A stretch of DNA of 21,987 nt from a virus. The stretch spans positions 1 through 21,987 of IMG/VR virus record IMGVR_UViG_3300045944_000075; one strand, written 5' to 3'. This document shows, in pieces, positions 1 through 8,131 of the stretch. The notes under the pieces are model-generated. The model was not told the DNA's origin, did not search any database, and was given only the letters and a program-made list of their open reading frames with translations. Every line of letters starts with the position of its first letter. The first letter of the stretch is position 1. The position numbers and the translations under genes are program-made.

Positions 1-637
1 ACGTAGCCGCTGCGAAATAATCGACTCCGTTAATGGTGATGACCGTCGCCCCACCGCTCTGCAGGAGATTCTCTGAGGTAACAGCCGGTATCGCGATCCC
101 GGAATTGTTCAGGTACTTGCCACATCCGAACCAGCGCGAGGTCATCGTGGCGTTTTGGCGGCCAGGCCCAGACGACAATTTGATTTCGAACGAGTCCAGG
201 ATGGCTCCGATGAGTGCCATATCCAGCATCTCGCCGCCAGTACCGGCCCGCAGTCCGGAAACGATCGTAGTAGCAGGAAGGTTTACGCCGTCAGTTACGG
301 GATCCATCAGCGTGCAGACGTATTGGAAAGCTCCGGCACCGGGTGTTGACTCCACGGACTTGCCGAACCCAAACGTGAATACCTGGGCTGCATTCTGCGA
401 TGTGAGATAGTACGGCCACTCCCAGGGGAAGTTTATGTGAGACGGAAACACCTGCGTAACGAACTCGTCGCCCTTGTTGAAATCATCGGCGTCTGTTTCG
501 TTGACGTGCTCCGGAAAACTGGGATTGAAACTTGTCGATCGGAGCGTCCAGAGATCCGCAGCCGTCAATGCGGTTTGCAGAGCACCCTGCTTTTTAAATC
601 CAATCCCGGTTGCGAGTTCCTGTTCGCGTGCAGGCAT
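1..637 (-). CDS. Phage major tail tube protein (partial, 3' end beyond window)
   Basis: Translating the minus strand from the ATG at 637-635 gives an uninterrupted frame of 212 codons to the window edge, beginning MPAREQELATGIGFKKQGAL. It lacks its C-terminus because the window ends. The reading GGAGGGTAAGAAA immediately before the ATG is a strong ribosome site, and it overlaps the stop codon of the preceding gene. The composition (repeated beta-strand-like stretches, Trp/Tyr-rich WEWPYYLTS segment near residue 72, Gly/Thr-rich turns) and the position directly after head-tail joining and tail completion genes match the tail tube (gpV position in lambda) of siphoviruses. The tube protein polymerises into the tail shaft through which DNA passes. 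The function rests mainly on gene order and general sequence style; a related structural tail protein is the alternative. Confidence 0.72.
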   Translation of the reverse strand, partial: MPAREQELATGIGFKKQGALQTALTAADLWTLRSTSFNPSFPEHVNETDADDFNKGDEFVTQVFPSHINFPWEWPYYLTSQNAAQVFTFGFGKSVESTPGAGAFQYVCTLMDPVTDGVNLPATTIVSGLRAGTGGEMLDMALIGAILDSFEIKLSSGPGRQNATMTSRWFGCGKYLNNSGIAIPAVTSENLLQSGGATVITINGVDYFAAAT

Positions 638-641
638 TTTC

Positions 642-1097
642 TTACCCTCCTACTCTGTTTTCAACGAATGAAGTCAAGATCTCCCAGTAATCAAAGCTGG
701 ACTGCTCGCTCACTGGGATCACGCGACGCTGCATCGATGTAACTTCCATCGGATGCACGGCAAAGTGTATTGGCTCGTACAGCATTTTCAGACCAGTGCC
801 GCTGACTGGTATGCCGTCCTCGATTTGCTCGTAGATCGCAACCGGGCTCCCGGATACGCGAGGAATCAACGAGAAATTGTGCTGCCTGTACTCCATCTGC
901 GTGCGTGGAACCGAACCGGTGTACATGACCAAGAGCTTTGGAGGACTTAGCTTTGCGATGGTCCCGAAAGAATCGCCCTCCGCTTGCTCAATGAACTCGA
1001 CGATATTGGCCGGGTCTCCGCCGAGCAGCGCTACCAGCGATGGAATGTCGCGGAGCTTTGTCACAAGGTTCGCCCGCAGGATATCCGGATTGGTCAC
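642..1097 (-). CDS. Tail completion / tail terminator-like protein
   Basis: This 151-residue protein starts with GTG at 1097-1095, overlapping the TGA of the upstream gene (GTGA), and ends with TAA inside the ribosome site of the tail tube gene. The size and the slot between a gpFII-like joiner and the tail tube protein fit the minor tail or tail-terminator proteins (gpZ/gpU position in lambda) that cap the tail and dock it to the head. It has no signal peptide, membrane segment or cysteine cluster. An N-terminal helical part (TNPDILRANLVTKLRDIPSL) is followed by a mixed region rich in beta-prone residues. I do not recognise a specific family motif, so the call is from synteny. Confidence 0.6.
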   Translation of the reverse strand: MTNPDILRANLVTKLRDIPSLVALLGGDPANIVEFIEQAEGDSFGTIAKLSPPKLLVMYTGSVPRTQMEYRQHNFSLIPRVSGSPVAIYEQIEDGIPVSGTGLKMLYEPIHFAVHPMEVTSMQRRVIPVSEQSSFDYWEILTSFVENRVGG

Positions 1098-1384
1098 AGA
1101 GTCAACGAGAGTTGCGCCATTCCGCCGGCATCGGTGGAAATCGCGAAAACACGGTACTCCACGCTGCCAATTTGTATCTGGTCACCCTTTGCCGGCTGCG
1201 TGACAAAGTGTAAAGGCGGAGCGGCTGCCACAAGCAAAACACCAGGCGATACTTCCCCGAGCCGCGCCGGATCCAGGAGTGTCGCTTGCAGTTCCTGGTT
1301 CGGCCCGGCGTTGGGGATGTGTGTCACAGTTTGACCGTAGATGCTGGTTACAGCATCATTGAGTGGCCCAAAATCAAAGGCCAC
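1094..1384 (-). CDS. Head-tail joining protein, lambda gpFII-like
   Basis: This is a 96-residue protein with a GTG start at 1384-1382, preceded by AGAGG seven bases upstream. It has the layout of gpFII-type connectors: a short helical N-terminus (FGPLNDAVTSIYG), then a small beta barrel with a Gly-Asp turn (KGDQIQIGSVEYRVF) and a closing strand near the C-terminus (MAQLSLTL). These proteins sit at the bottom of the head connector and form the tail attachment surface. The spacing to neighbours is tight (2 bases after the upstream gene, a 4-base overlap with the next). Confidence comes from matching length, the GD.I.IG pattern and position in the head-tail gene series. Confidence 0.62.
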   Translation of the reverse strand: MAFDFGPLNDAVTSIYGQTVTHIPNAGPNQELQATLLDPARLGEVSPGVLLVAAAPPLHFVTQPAKGDQIQIGSVEYRVFAISTDAGGMAQLSLTL

Positions 1385-1386
1385 GG

Positions 1387-1764
1387 TTAGGCCTCTTTTG
1401 TGACCACTCCGCTATAGCCCGTTATCAAATAAGCCTCGCCATCGCTGAAGAGATCGACGTAATTGCCGATGACCCCAGCAAGCAACGCATATTTCGAAGC
1501 AACTCCGGAACCACCGAGGTATACCGACTTGCCAGACGGTGGCAGCAGTTGGACAGTTTGAGCTACTGTCAACTGGACTCGCAGAGTGACTCCCGCGGCA
1601 TCTGCCGGCGCCGGCAATGTATAGATAGTCGCTCCGGAGGCTCCAGTATTGGTGTGAATTTTACCGAAGTCTGCAACGGTTAACGTAGCGCTAGCAGCAT
1701 GAGCCACGACCGTGGCCTTCGGGCTGATTTGCGGTGGCGCAGGAACAAGATATCCAGTAGGCAT
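1387..1764 (-). CDS. Capsid decoration-like / structural protein
   Basis: This 125-residue protein begins at an ATG with AGGAG eight bases upstream. The N-terminus is proline-rich (PTGYLVPAPPQISP). The rest is Ala/Gly/Thr/Val-rich and looks like one compact beta domain, including NTGASGATIYTLPAPADAAG and a C-terminal DGEAYLITGYSG. Such Ser/Gly/Thr beta domains are common in phage head decoration and fibre proteins. It lies immediately after the major capsid gene, where lambda-like phages often keep a decoration or head-completion gene. There are no cysteines and no signal sequence. The exact role is not shown by the sequence; a head fibre or neck protein would look similar. Confidence 0.5.
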   Translation of the reverse strand: MPTGYLVPAPPQISPKATVVAHAASATLTVADFGKIHTNTGASGATIYTLPAPADAAGVTLRVQLTVAQTVQLLPPSGKSVYLGGSGVASKYALLAGVIGNYVDLFSDGEAYLITGYSGVVTKEA

Positions 1765-1788
1765 GTTGTTTTCTCCTCTTAAAAACGG

Positions 1789-3678
1789 TTATACGCCTGT
1801 GCTCTTGTAGAGCGGGCGCCAGTCGATGGCTTTCGCTCCGAAATCGAGGTACGCATAGAGCTGCACGCCAAGAATCGCGCCTTCGTTCTCTTTGCGGATG
1901 ATTTGCGGACCTTCCGCTCCCTCGAGGTGAGAGTATTCGATGCCGGGTGCAGTACTCGGATCTGCGGCGCCATACCACACGCTGGTTGAATTGGCGTCAA
2001 GTTCCCCATCCGCGACGATGGTCAGCCGGCCGGCGAACCAGTTCTGATCGGTGATCTTGACAGACGGTCCCACCGGAGTCATCACGCTTTGAGCGGTAGC
2101 AGCCTTCGCCATCGGGACAATCAGATACTGCGGTCGCAAATTAAGAACCGTCAGACCATCGAGCCCCTTTTGTGTTCCCATCGCCGTAAACATCGAATCC
2201 AGCCCTGGATTACCAAGGGCCCCGGATCCCAGGTTGTTGTGCGTGGCATGGAACAACGCGACTGTATCGGCCATGGCAGCATTCGCCGTCAGGATCGCGT
2301 AAACGGTCTTATTCTCCAGCCGGGAGGCCTGAATGCCGAACGCGGAGATCAAATCGTTGAACGCTCCGAGGTCGTCATTGATCAGCATCTGCCGAGTGAA
2401 CGATACGCCGCGGCCGTATGTGGCGATCGCGTACTGTTCGCGCGATTCCGTCATCGGCCCGAGCTGGATCTGTCCGCCTTCCGGAACCACGATGAACGCC
2501 GGGGTCTCACTGAGTCGTAACCGGCTCATCGTTTTGAAATCCGGAGTTGTCGAGCGCTTGGTCCAAGTCCTGTATGTTGGAGAAGCGTATTCATAGGCGG
2601 CCAGCAGCATCTTGCGCGCGCTGTTTTCGAGGATGTACGGAAAGTCGGCCGTCGCGTGCATGGTGAGATTCACGATTTCCGCCATGTTTTTGCCGCGAAC
2701 GCTGACGCCCGAGCGTGTGAGCAACTCCTCGGCCAGCCTGGAAATCCGCATGCCGCGGAAGTCATTCTCCGGTTCCACTTTGAATTTGCTCGGCAGGACC
2801 AGATTGAGAATGGCTGACTCGGCCAGTGCGCGCCTGGTTTCGCGTTCATCGCGCGTAATCTCGTGATGTTCCCGTGTCGGAATCGCTTCGCTGCGCGCCG
2901 CCATCCGGTCGAATCCCAGCCGGATGAATTCCTCAACCGACGTGCCAGCCTCGATGTGTTGAGTGACGAAAGCCGGCTCCAGCTTGGCCAGTGCGCCCTT
3001 TTTGGTAATTTCCAGGACTCTGGTACGCTCCGCGGCTTGCGCCGCTGCCACCGCATCCGAATTGTGGGCAGTTTCGCCCGTCTGTTCAGGCATGTGTGCC
3101 TCCTTTGGGCTAGTTGCCCGCGAAAACTCTTCGACTTCGATTTCCTGCTCGCCGGTATCGCCGGCGAGTTCAAGATGGGCTCCAGGATCAGCCCCGATCG
3201 GGACGATGGAAATTTCGAATGGCTCCCAGTCTGTCGCAAGGTACGACTTGATTTTGTCCTCGGCTGTCGAGGTCTCTTTCATCTTGTGAATCCGGACACC
3301 CATCGAAACGTTGCGCAGGATCTTCTGCTCGATCTTGTTCCAGACGCGATCGGCGGATTCATCGTTCTTGGCGAAACGCAGACTCGCTTTGGCCGAACCA
3401 TTCTCGAGCCAGCCTTTTTCCACGACACCAAGGACATCACTTGTCCTCCAATCGTTGTGTGCCTCGAGCACTGGGGCAGAGCCGGTGTTCAACTGACCGA
3501 GCCGCACTGCGCCTGGCTTGGTCTCCAGCGTGAGCATGTATTCGCCGCGGAGCCACGAAAACCGAGGTACTTCGGCGCCACTGTAAAATGTAGCGTCGAT
3601 TGTGCGTTCCTCGCCGTTGAGCGATTCCGGCGCGAGGGTCGCAATAATGCTAGGCCGCGGAATTCTGAGCTTCGCCAT
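1789..3678 (-). CDS. Prohead protease-major capsid protein fusion
   Basis: One 629-residue frame joins a prohead protease to a major capsid protein. The chosen ATG (3678-3676, MAKLRIPRPS) has AAAGGAAAC upstream; an in-frame start 63 bases earlier lies deeper inside the portal gene and lacks support. Residues about 20-165 show the HK97-type serine protease pattern, with His74 (LEAHNDW) and Ser125 (RNVSMGVRI) 51 residues apart. A linker rich in Ala/Glu follows near 196-230, and the capsid domain occupies about residues 300-629 with a Mu gpT-like look (SFTRQMLINDD, the C-terminal YLDFGAKAIDW). The protease cleaves the scaffold-like N-terminus during head maturation; the capsid domain builds the shell. 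A second, in-frame start with a near-perfect ribosome site at codon 196 probably makes capsid alone. The gene overlaps the portal gene by 29 bases. Confidence 0.88.
   Translation of the reverse strand: MAKLRIPRPSIIATLAPESLNGEERTIDATFYSGAEVPRFSWLRGEYMLTLETKPGAVRLGQLNTGSAPVLEAHNDWRTSDVLGVVEKGWLENGSAKASLRFAKNDESADRVWNKIEQKILRNVSMGVRIHKMKETSTAEDKIKSYLATDWEPFEISIVPIGADPGAHLELAGDTGEQEIEVEEFSRATSPKEAHMPEQTGETAHNSDAVAAAQAAERTRVLEITKKGALAKLEPAFVTQHIEAGTSVEEFIRLGFDRMAARSEAIPTREHHEITRDERETRRALAESAILNLVLPSKFKVEPENDFRGMRISRLAEELLTRSGVSVRGKNMAEIVNLTMHATADFPYILENSARKMLLAAYEYASPTYRTWTKRSTTPDFKTMSRLRLSETPAFIVVPEGGQIQLGPMTESREQYAIATYGRGVSFTRQMLINDDLGAFNDLISAFGIQASRLENKTVYAILTANAAMADTVALFHATHNNLGSGALGNPGLDSMFTAMGTQKGLDGLTVLNLRPQYLIVPMAKAATAQSVMTPVGPSVKITDQNWFAGRLTIVADGELDANSTSVWYGAADPSTAPGIEYSHLEGAEGPQIIRKENEGAILGVQLYAYLDFGAKAIDWRPLYKSTGV
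3091..3106 (-). promoter_or_regulatory. Internal ribosome binding site and start inside the protease-capsid gene
   Basis: On the minus strand AAAGGAGG (3106-3099) precedes an ATG (3093-3091) by five bases. That ATG is codon 196 of the fusion and in frame with it. Initiation here would make a 434-residue capsid protein (MPEQTGETAH...) without the protease. This is the strongest Shine-Dalgarno sequence of the whole head gene cluster. Confidence 0.7.
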
Positions 3679-5110
3679 TTTTGTTTCCTTTCGGATTGAA
3701 TGAGACTCCGACAGAGTCCAGCCTGGGCTTCCATGCCGCAATTTCCGTGAATTGTTTTTCCGGGTCTCTGCCTTGCTCGCCCAACATTTGTGGCCATGTC
3801 TTTTTACCGATGAGTAACTCGGTCATATCGGCCTTGCTCTCTGATTCACGGTCGAGCAGATCGAATGGCGGAGGATTCCACTTCACGCCGTAATTTGCCT
3901 CCGGAATGCCGCCCATCAGATACAGAGTGTCGACAAACTTACGCCAGATGGGGTCGAGGACCTGCGGGATAAACCAATTCCACCGGTATTCGTCGATGTC
4001 ATCCCGGTAAGCGACCGCGCCGCCGCGATAGCTCGAGTAATTGACATCGCTGAGGTCGTCCGCGAGCGTCACATAAGGAATTCCAAGGCCGGTGGAGACC
4101 TCCCGTAGTTCAGTTTTCTTATGTGAGGCGAAGTCGCCGGAGCTCGACGGAGCGAAGAACTCCGCGCTGACTCCCTGGGCGCCGTACATTATCATACCGG
4201 GTTGGAATTTCTCTACCTTGTTGCCGTCCGCATCCGTTACCAGGGAACCCATCGTTGGACCGTCGGCGCCCTCGGGCTGCGTAATCATGGCCGTTAGGCA
4301 CGCCTCGATTTTCTTACGCACAATCTCGGCATCGGCGTATTCATCGACGTCTCGCAGCTTGTTCATGACCGGCGCAAACCGGGTTACTGCCCTGACATCG
4401 CCCGGCCGCTCGATTTCGGCATGGTGCAGAATAACCTCGGCTGGTACGAATCTGCTAGCTAGATTTCTCCCGAGCCTCGTGTTGACAACATCCCCTGGAT
4501 GCTGCCCAAAGAGCCAGTAGCCGCGGATACGGCCGATAGGGTCGAACTCGATGCCATGGAGAATGTAGCCGGTCTCGAGCGTCTTTGTTTGGTTGATATC
4601 CAAATAATCAGACTCAAGAATCTGAATTTGAAACGGGACGGCGAGCTGATCTTGAATTCGCCTATCCCAGATCCTGACAAGGCACTCTCCGGACTCGAAA
4701 GCTGCCCGGCAAATGAGCTTTTGCGCCGCGTAGAACCCGAGCCGCCTGTCAGACATGCACTGCGGAACCCACTGTTCCCAGTACTGATCGATAATCTCGT
4801 TAAGCGAGGCGCTGCCGGTATCGGCCTGTGGTGTGATACCCCATCCGACGACGCGCTTCGACCATTCGCGCACCGCCTTTTTTGCGTAGGCGTTATTACG
4901 AACAAGGTCACGGGCGTTATCACGGAGTTTCGTGAGCGCAACGCCCATTTCGGCGTTGCCGCTGTTCTGCGCCGTGTTCCAGCCGCCCTGGCGCCGTGTA
5001 CTGCGAACGCCTTCATATCCGAGCAAAACCTCTTGAATGTGCCTGGCCCGGGCGCGCTTGAGACCCATGGCCGGCGACAGCCAGTCGATCGCTCGATCAA
5101 GCCAATTCAA
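3650..5110 (-). CDS. Phage portal protein, lambda gpB family
   Basis: This 486-residue protein matches the lambda-type portal family (Phage_portal_2). The portal is the dodecameric ring at the head vertex through which DNA is pumped and ejected. The start is TTG (5110-5108): the family's typical N-terminus (WLDRAIDWLSPAMGLKRARA) begins there and AAAGG lies seven bases upstream, so the later ATG at codon 15 would remove conserved residues. Recognisable stretches include RNNAYAKKAVREWSKRVVG, the GECLVRIW core, the IERPGDVRAV segment and DVNYSSYRGG near residue 370. The C-terminal tail is Asn/Lys-rich and overlaps the start of the capsid fusion by 29 bases. It follows the gpW-like gene, as in lambda. 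Confidence 0.93.
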   Translation of the reverse strand: MNWLDRAIDWLSPAMGLKRARARHIQEVLLGYEGVRSTRRQGGWNTAQNSGNAEMGVALTKLRDNARDLVRNNAYAKKAVREWSKRVVGWGITPQADTGSASLNEIIDQYWEQWVPQCMSDRRLGFYAAQKLICRAAFESGECLVRIWDRRIQDQLAVPFQIQILESDYLDINQTKTLETGYILHGIEFDPIGRIRGYWLFGQHPGDVVNTRLGRNLASRFVPAEVILHHAEIERPGDVRAVTRFAPVMNKLRDVDEYADAEIVRKKIEACLTAMITQPEGADGPTMGSLVTDADGNKVEKFQPGMIMYGAQGVSAEFFAPSSSGDFASHKKTELREVSTGLGIPYVTLADDLSDVNYSSYRGGAVAYRDDIDEYRWNWFIPQVLDPIWRKFVDTLYLMGGIPEANYGVKWNPPPFDLLDRESESKADMTELLIGKKTWPQMLGEQGRDPEKQFTEIAAWKPRLDSVGVSFNPKGNKNGEAQNSAA

Positions 5111-5113
5111 ATC

Positions 5114-5317
5114 TCAGCCTTTGGTGTACGAAGCGAGCGTGGTCCGAACCTGGCCGCTTGAACTGCCGCCTTCGATCGATTCCCGCATGATCTGGCGAAG
5201 CGCAAGCATTTCCTCGAGCGATTGGTAACGGACGCTCCGGTCTGCATAGCGCACTTCGCTCACACCGGTCTTGATGGCTGCTTCCAACGCTTCGAGGTCC
5301 GAGGGTAACCAGGGCAT
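5114..5317 (-). CDS. Head-tail joining protein, gpW-like
   Basis: This 67-residue protein has an all-alpha N-terminal half (LEALEAAIKTGVSEVRYADR), a short hairpin (VRYADRSVRYQS) and a second helix (LEEMLALRQIMRESIEG). That is the layout of gpW-family head-tail joiners, about 68 residues in lambda. It lies between the large terminase and the portal gene, the same place as lambda W. The ATG overlaps the upstream TAA by one base (TAATG), and the stop sits three bases before the portal TTG start. In lambda W completes the DNA-filled head before FII and tail addition. Family and position agree. Confidence 0.75.
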   Translation of the reverse strand: MPWLPSDLEALEAAIKTGVSEVRYADRSVRYQSLEEMLALRQIMRESIEGGSSSGQVRTTLASYTKG

Positions 5318-5496
5318 TATTTATTTCTGCGGAAGTGAAAAACAGCCTTGGAATTGTATTCGAGCGGAACGATCGCAAAGCATATCCAGCCTTCGTCGCC
5401 CCATTTACTGAGGTCCGTGTCGATATCCAGCACAGACGTTCGATATTCGTACTGTGCACGCCGTTCCTCGCCGATGCCCGGTTCCTGTACTCTCAT
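5317..5496 (-). CDS. Small DUF4177-like protein
   Basis: This 59-residue protein is chosen to start at the ATG at 5496-5494, which overlaps the TGA of the large terminase (ATGA). A TTG start 36 bases upstream is open but lies inside terminase coding sequence. The sequence runs from YEYRTSVLDIDTDLSKWGDE through GWICFAIVPLE to VFHFRR, and fits the DUF4177 pattern: a Y-E-Y strand, a helix with an E-GW turn, a further strand, and a closing F.RR strand. No function is known for that family. Its place between terminase and gpW suggests co-expression with packaging genes, not a proven role in packaging. Confidence 0.6.
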   Translation of the reverse strand: MRVQEPGIGEERRAQYEYRTSVLDIDTDLSKWGDEGWICFAIVPLEYNSKAVFHFRRNK

Positions 5497-7427
5497 CGTG
5501 AAAACCAGTTCTCGCCGCGGCCGCCCAGCCAACTTTGGGTGCGTTCGCGCACCACGCCAATCTCAGGGGACCGCTGAGCGATTTCAACCGCGGGTTTTAT
5601 TCCCGGTTCCGGCTCGAGTTCTTTAATATCGGCATACCTGAGAGCTGTTTCGAACTCATGCCATCGGCGCTCGCCGAATCTGTCAATACCGATGTGCGCG
5701 GCACAGGCACGGTTGATGATCGCGCAGTCGAGAGCCTCATTGCGCTCACGGATCTTGACCCATTCCGTTTTCCGGTAGCCTTTGACGATCCTGGTAACCA
5801 GAACTTCGGCTGTTAATTGCCTGAAGGTCTCTTCCTGGAGATCCGAGGGGAAATGGACCCAGCCTGGCGGATACGGTTCGCCGGCTGCCGGTCGCTCTTT
5901 GCCGAGCAGACCGTACAGTTCCGACTTTCCCATCGAAACATTGACCGGCCAGAGCTTCGAGCCATGCTTGATTTTTCGTCCGGCTATTGTGACGTCGACC
6001 TGCGTCGGAAGCCCCAATAACGCCGCACCTGAAGGCCGTCCGTCCGTCGCTATGACTCTGCCGCCGCCCTGTTCCCTGGCCCACCGGTAAACTTCCTGAG
6101 TGGCATATCCTGTATCGACTCCCATCCGCATGATGGCGAGATCGGCTCCGGACGAATGCCTATAGGTAGAATTCAGCCTGGTTGTCAGTGCATCCCACGC
6201 CGCCTGATCATACGGGTTGTGTTCGATCCGCCAATGGTCGATAATCCAGCGTTCTTTACCGCGGCCCCAGCCCCAGACATAACCCTCGAGCCAGGTCTTC
6301 TGGACGTCGACGCCGGCCGTGAGGAACAGAACAGGCGCCGGAACCTGACCGAGACGGTAATCCGGCTCTCTCCGCGCCATCAACTTCTCGTAATCCGGAG
6401 CATCGCCGCGTTCTTTCCATGTTTCAGCAAGCGAAGTGTTGACGAAGGTCTGCAGAAGCGCAGGATCGTCTTTCTTCGACAGGAAATCCGCAACCATGTC
6501 GCCCAGTGTCTTCCACGGACTGGCAAGTTCAGAGATCCAGAATCCAGCAATACCCTGAAAAGGGCGATCGGCTCTCCATTCTCCGCGGCTACACGCGCCC
6601 CAGCGCTCGAAATCGTTCCAGGGTGCGCCACAATCCTCGTTTTCGCACTTGTACCTGGCCGTTTCGCGCGGAGCTGCGGCTTCCCAGACTACTTGTGACC
6701 AGCGAAGAACCTGGGAATGGCCACAGGACGGGCATGGCACCCAAAATTTACGCTGATCGCTGCCCTGGTAGGCTTCTGCTATCTGCGAGGCGCCCTCGAT
6801 TGTAGGAGAGCATACCTGAACCAGTTTCGCCCGGCTCCGAAATGTGGCCGTGCGCTTCACCCCAAGGGAATAGCCGTCGCCTTCCCTGCCAACATTCCGC
6901 TTCCATTTGTCACGCTCATCCGCCAGGAACACACGAATAGACCGGCGCGCGAAATTGCCAGGCGTTTGGGCGCCGATGAGCGATAGCGAGCCACCGCGGA
7001 ATACTTTATGCAGGACCGTATTCGCGCTGCTCGTCTTTTTCGCCGGTGCGATGAGCTTTCTGAGGCATTCCATGTCACGGATCATTGGGTCGAGACGTTC
7101 CTTTGAGAACGTTTCGGCATCCGTTTCGGTAGGTTGAGCCAGTAGGATCGGGCCCGGATCCCGGGCGATCGTGTGGGCGATGATGCATTGCAGAAGTAGC
7201 GTCTTCACCATCTGGGTTGCGCTCATCACCACGAGCTCGCGGGTGTAAATGTCGCTGTAAGCATCCAGGATGCCGCGCTGGAACTGGTAAAGCCTGAGCG
7301 GGCCTTCATACGCCGAATACTCCGAACTGAGCCGGAAGTTCGCTTCTGCCCATTGCGAGAGCGATTCTCGGACTGGCGGCGCCCAAAGCCGGCAGCATTC
7401 CTTGAGTAATTGTTTAGCGCGATTCAC
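5493..7427 (-). CDS. Terminase large subunit, lambda gpA family
   Basis: This 644-residue packaging motor and nuclease matches the gpA family. The ATPase half has a Walker A-like loop (SATQMVKT, residues 69-76) and a Walker B/DE box (FLADERDKW, 167-175). A zinc-finger insertion follows with C232, C235, C261 and C266. The nuclease half carries the acidic residues expected for an RNase H-like fold: D374 (AGVDVQ), D438 (GVDTGY) and D567 (ALDCA). The protein cuts concatemers at cos and drives DNA into the prohead with the portal. It starts with GTG at 7427-7425, 14 bases inside the small terminase gene. Its last codons overlap the DUF4177-like gene by ATGA. Confidence 0.95.
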   Translation of the reverse strand: MNRAKQLLKECCRLWAPPVRESLSQWAEANFRLSSEYSAYEGPLRLYQFQRGILDAYSDIYTRELVVMSATQMVKTLLLQCIIAHTIARDPGPILLAQPTETDAETFSKERLDPMIRDMECLRKLIAPAKKTSSANTVLHKVFRGGSLSLIGAQTPGNFARRSIRVFLADERDKWKRNVGREGDGYSLGVKRTATFRSRAKLVQVCSPTIEGASQIAEAYQGSDQRKFWVPCPSCGHSQVLRWSQVVWEAAAPRETARYKCENEDCGAPWNDFERWGACSRGEWRADRPFQGIAGFWISELASPWKTLGDMVADFLSKKDDPALLQTFVNTSLAETWKERGDAPDYEKLMARREPDYRLGQVPAPVLFLTAGVDVQKTWLEGYVWGWGRGKERWIIDHWRIEHNPYDQAAWDALTTRLNSTYRHSSGADLAIMRMGVDTGYATQEVYRWAREQGGGRVIATDGRPSGAALLGLPTQVDVTIAGRKIKHGSKLWPVNVSMGKSELYGLLGKERPAAGEPYPPGWVHFPSDLQEETFRQLTAEVLVTRIVKGYRKTEWVKIRERNEALDCAIINRACAAHIGIDRFGERRWHEFETALRYADIKELEPEPGIKPAVEIAQRSPEIGVVRERTQSWLGGRGENWFSR

Positions 7428-7893
7428 AGAGCGATGAAAGGGCGTCGTGTATCGAACCAGTGATGATTTCCCGACAGCGTATGGGATCGGCCTCGGCCGC
7501 CACGGTATCGCTGACCTGCTCTCCGACGAGCAACAGTCTTGAGCGAGCGATTGAAATCATTCCAGCCCAGGCAGTTCTAACTTCGCGTACATCGAGCAGC
7601 GAGCCCTCGAGCTTCTGCCGCTCCAGTTCTGCGCGCGCTGCCTTCTCCCTTGTCAGGCGCCAGCTCTCGTAGGCTTGACTCCCTTGGCGAGGAGATACGG
7701 GAACATGGTCATCAGATGGCGACTCCGTGTGTATGATTGACCTGTCTAGATCCCGCCCGAGCGCGGCAGCGACTTTGTCGACGTCCCAGGAATTAGGGGC
7801 CTCTGGCTGAATTTTTCCCAGGCGGCCAAGCGTGTAGACACGGGCTAAGCTTAGCCCGAGCATCGCCGCCAATTGTCGAGTGCTTACGGTCAT
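7414..7893 (-). CDS. Terminase small subunit, Nu1-like
   Basis: This 159-residue protein starts at the ATG at 7893-7891, which overlaps the stop of a small membrane-protein frame (ATGA). A longer frame from a GTG at 7986 exists, but it would run through that small gene and adds no recognisable residues. Residues 1-45 look like a winged helix-turn-helix (VSTRQLAAMLGLSLARVYTL) followed by KIQPEAPNSWDVDKVAAALG, typical of Nu1-type DNA recognition. A long charged helix follows (REKAARAELERQKLEGSLLD) that would mediate oligomers, and the C-terminus should bind the large subunit. It recognises the packaging site. Position directly before the large terminase supports the call. Confidence 0.82.
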   Translation of the reverse strand: MTVSTRQLAAMLGLSLARVYTLGRLGKIQPEAPNSWDVDKVAAALGRDLDRSIIHTESPSDDHVPVSPRQGSQAYESWRLTREKAARAELERQKLEGSLLDVREVRTAWAGMISIARSRLLLVGEQVSDTVAAEADPIRCREIITGSIHDALSSLCESR

Positions 7894-8027
7894 TTGAGCA
7901 GTATCGAAAGCACCCAGAAACAGAACCCGAGCGCCATCACGTTGATCCTCGGAATTATTGCATTGATCGTCGCCAGTACAAAACACACCAACGCTAGAAG
8001 CAAACAGATCATCCCAGGTGAGATCAT
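7890..8027 (-). CDS. Small two-helix membrane protein
   Basis: This 45-residue frame begins at the ATG at 8027-8025 with AGGTG five bases upstream. Two hydrophobic stretches (MICLLLALVCFVLATINAII and VMALGFCFWVLSILL), joined by a short PRINV loop, predict a membrane hairpin. The TGA overlaps the small terminase ATG (ATGA), so it is placed as the first gene of the packaging operon. Similar tiny hydrophobic proteins are often found beside phage terminases, without a known role. Holin-like or regulatory functions are possible. Its ribosome site, codon phase with the next gene and clean membrane pattern make chance unlikely. Confidence 0.6.
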   Translation of the reverse strand: MISPGMICLLLALVCFVLATINAIIPRINVMALGFCFWVLSILLK

Positions 8028-8131
8028 TTTGACACCTATAACCTAACCATGGACGCTAAACTACTGATTTTACGCAATAGTTACACCCGCCCGTGGTGTA
8101 CGTCCTGGAAGGACCCGCAAAGTGATATTTT

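Noticed and set aside
2863-3699. Plus-strand open frame of 278 codons
   Set aside because: It is the reverse of the protease-capsid gene, Arg/Cys-rich, and has no ribosome site or context.
8080-8114. Two short hairpins (TACACC/GGTGTA and GTCCT/AGGAC) as a terminator
   Set aside because: Both stems are five or six pairs without a T run in either direction; possible mRNA structure but not enough for a terminator call.
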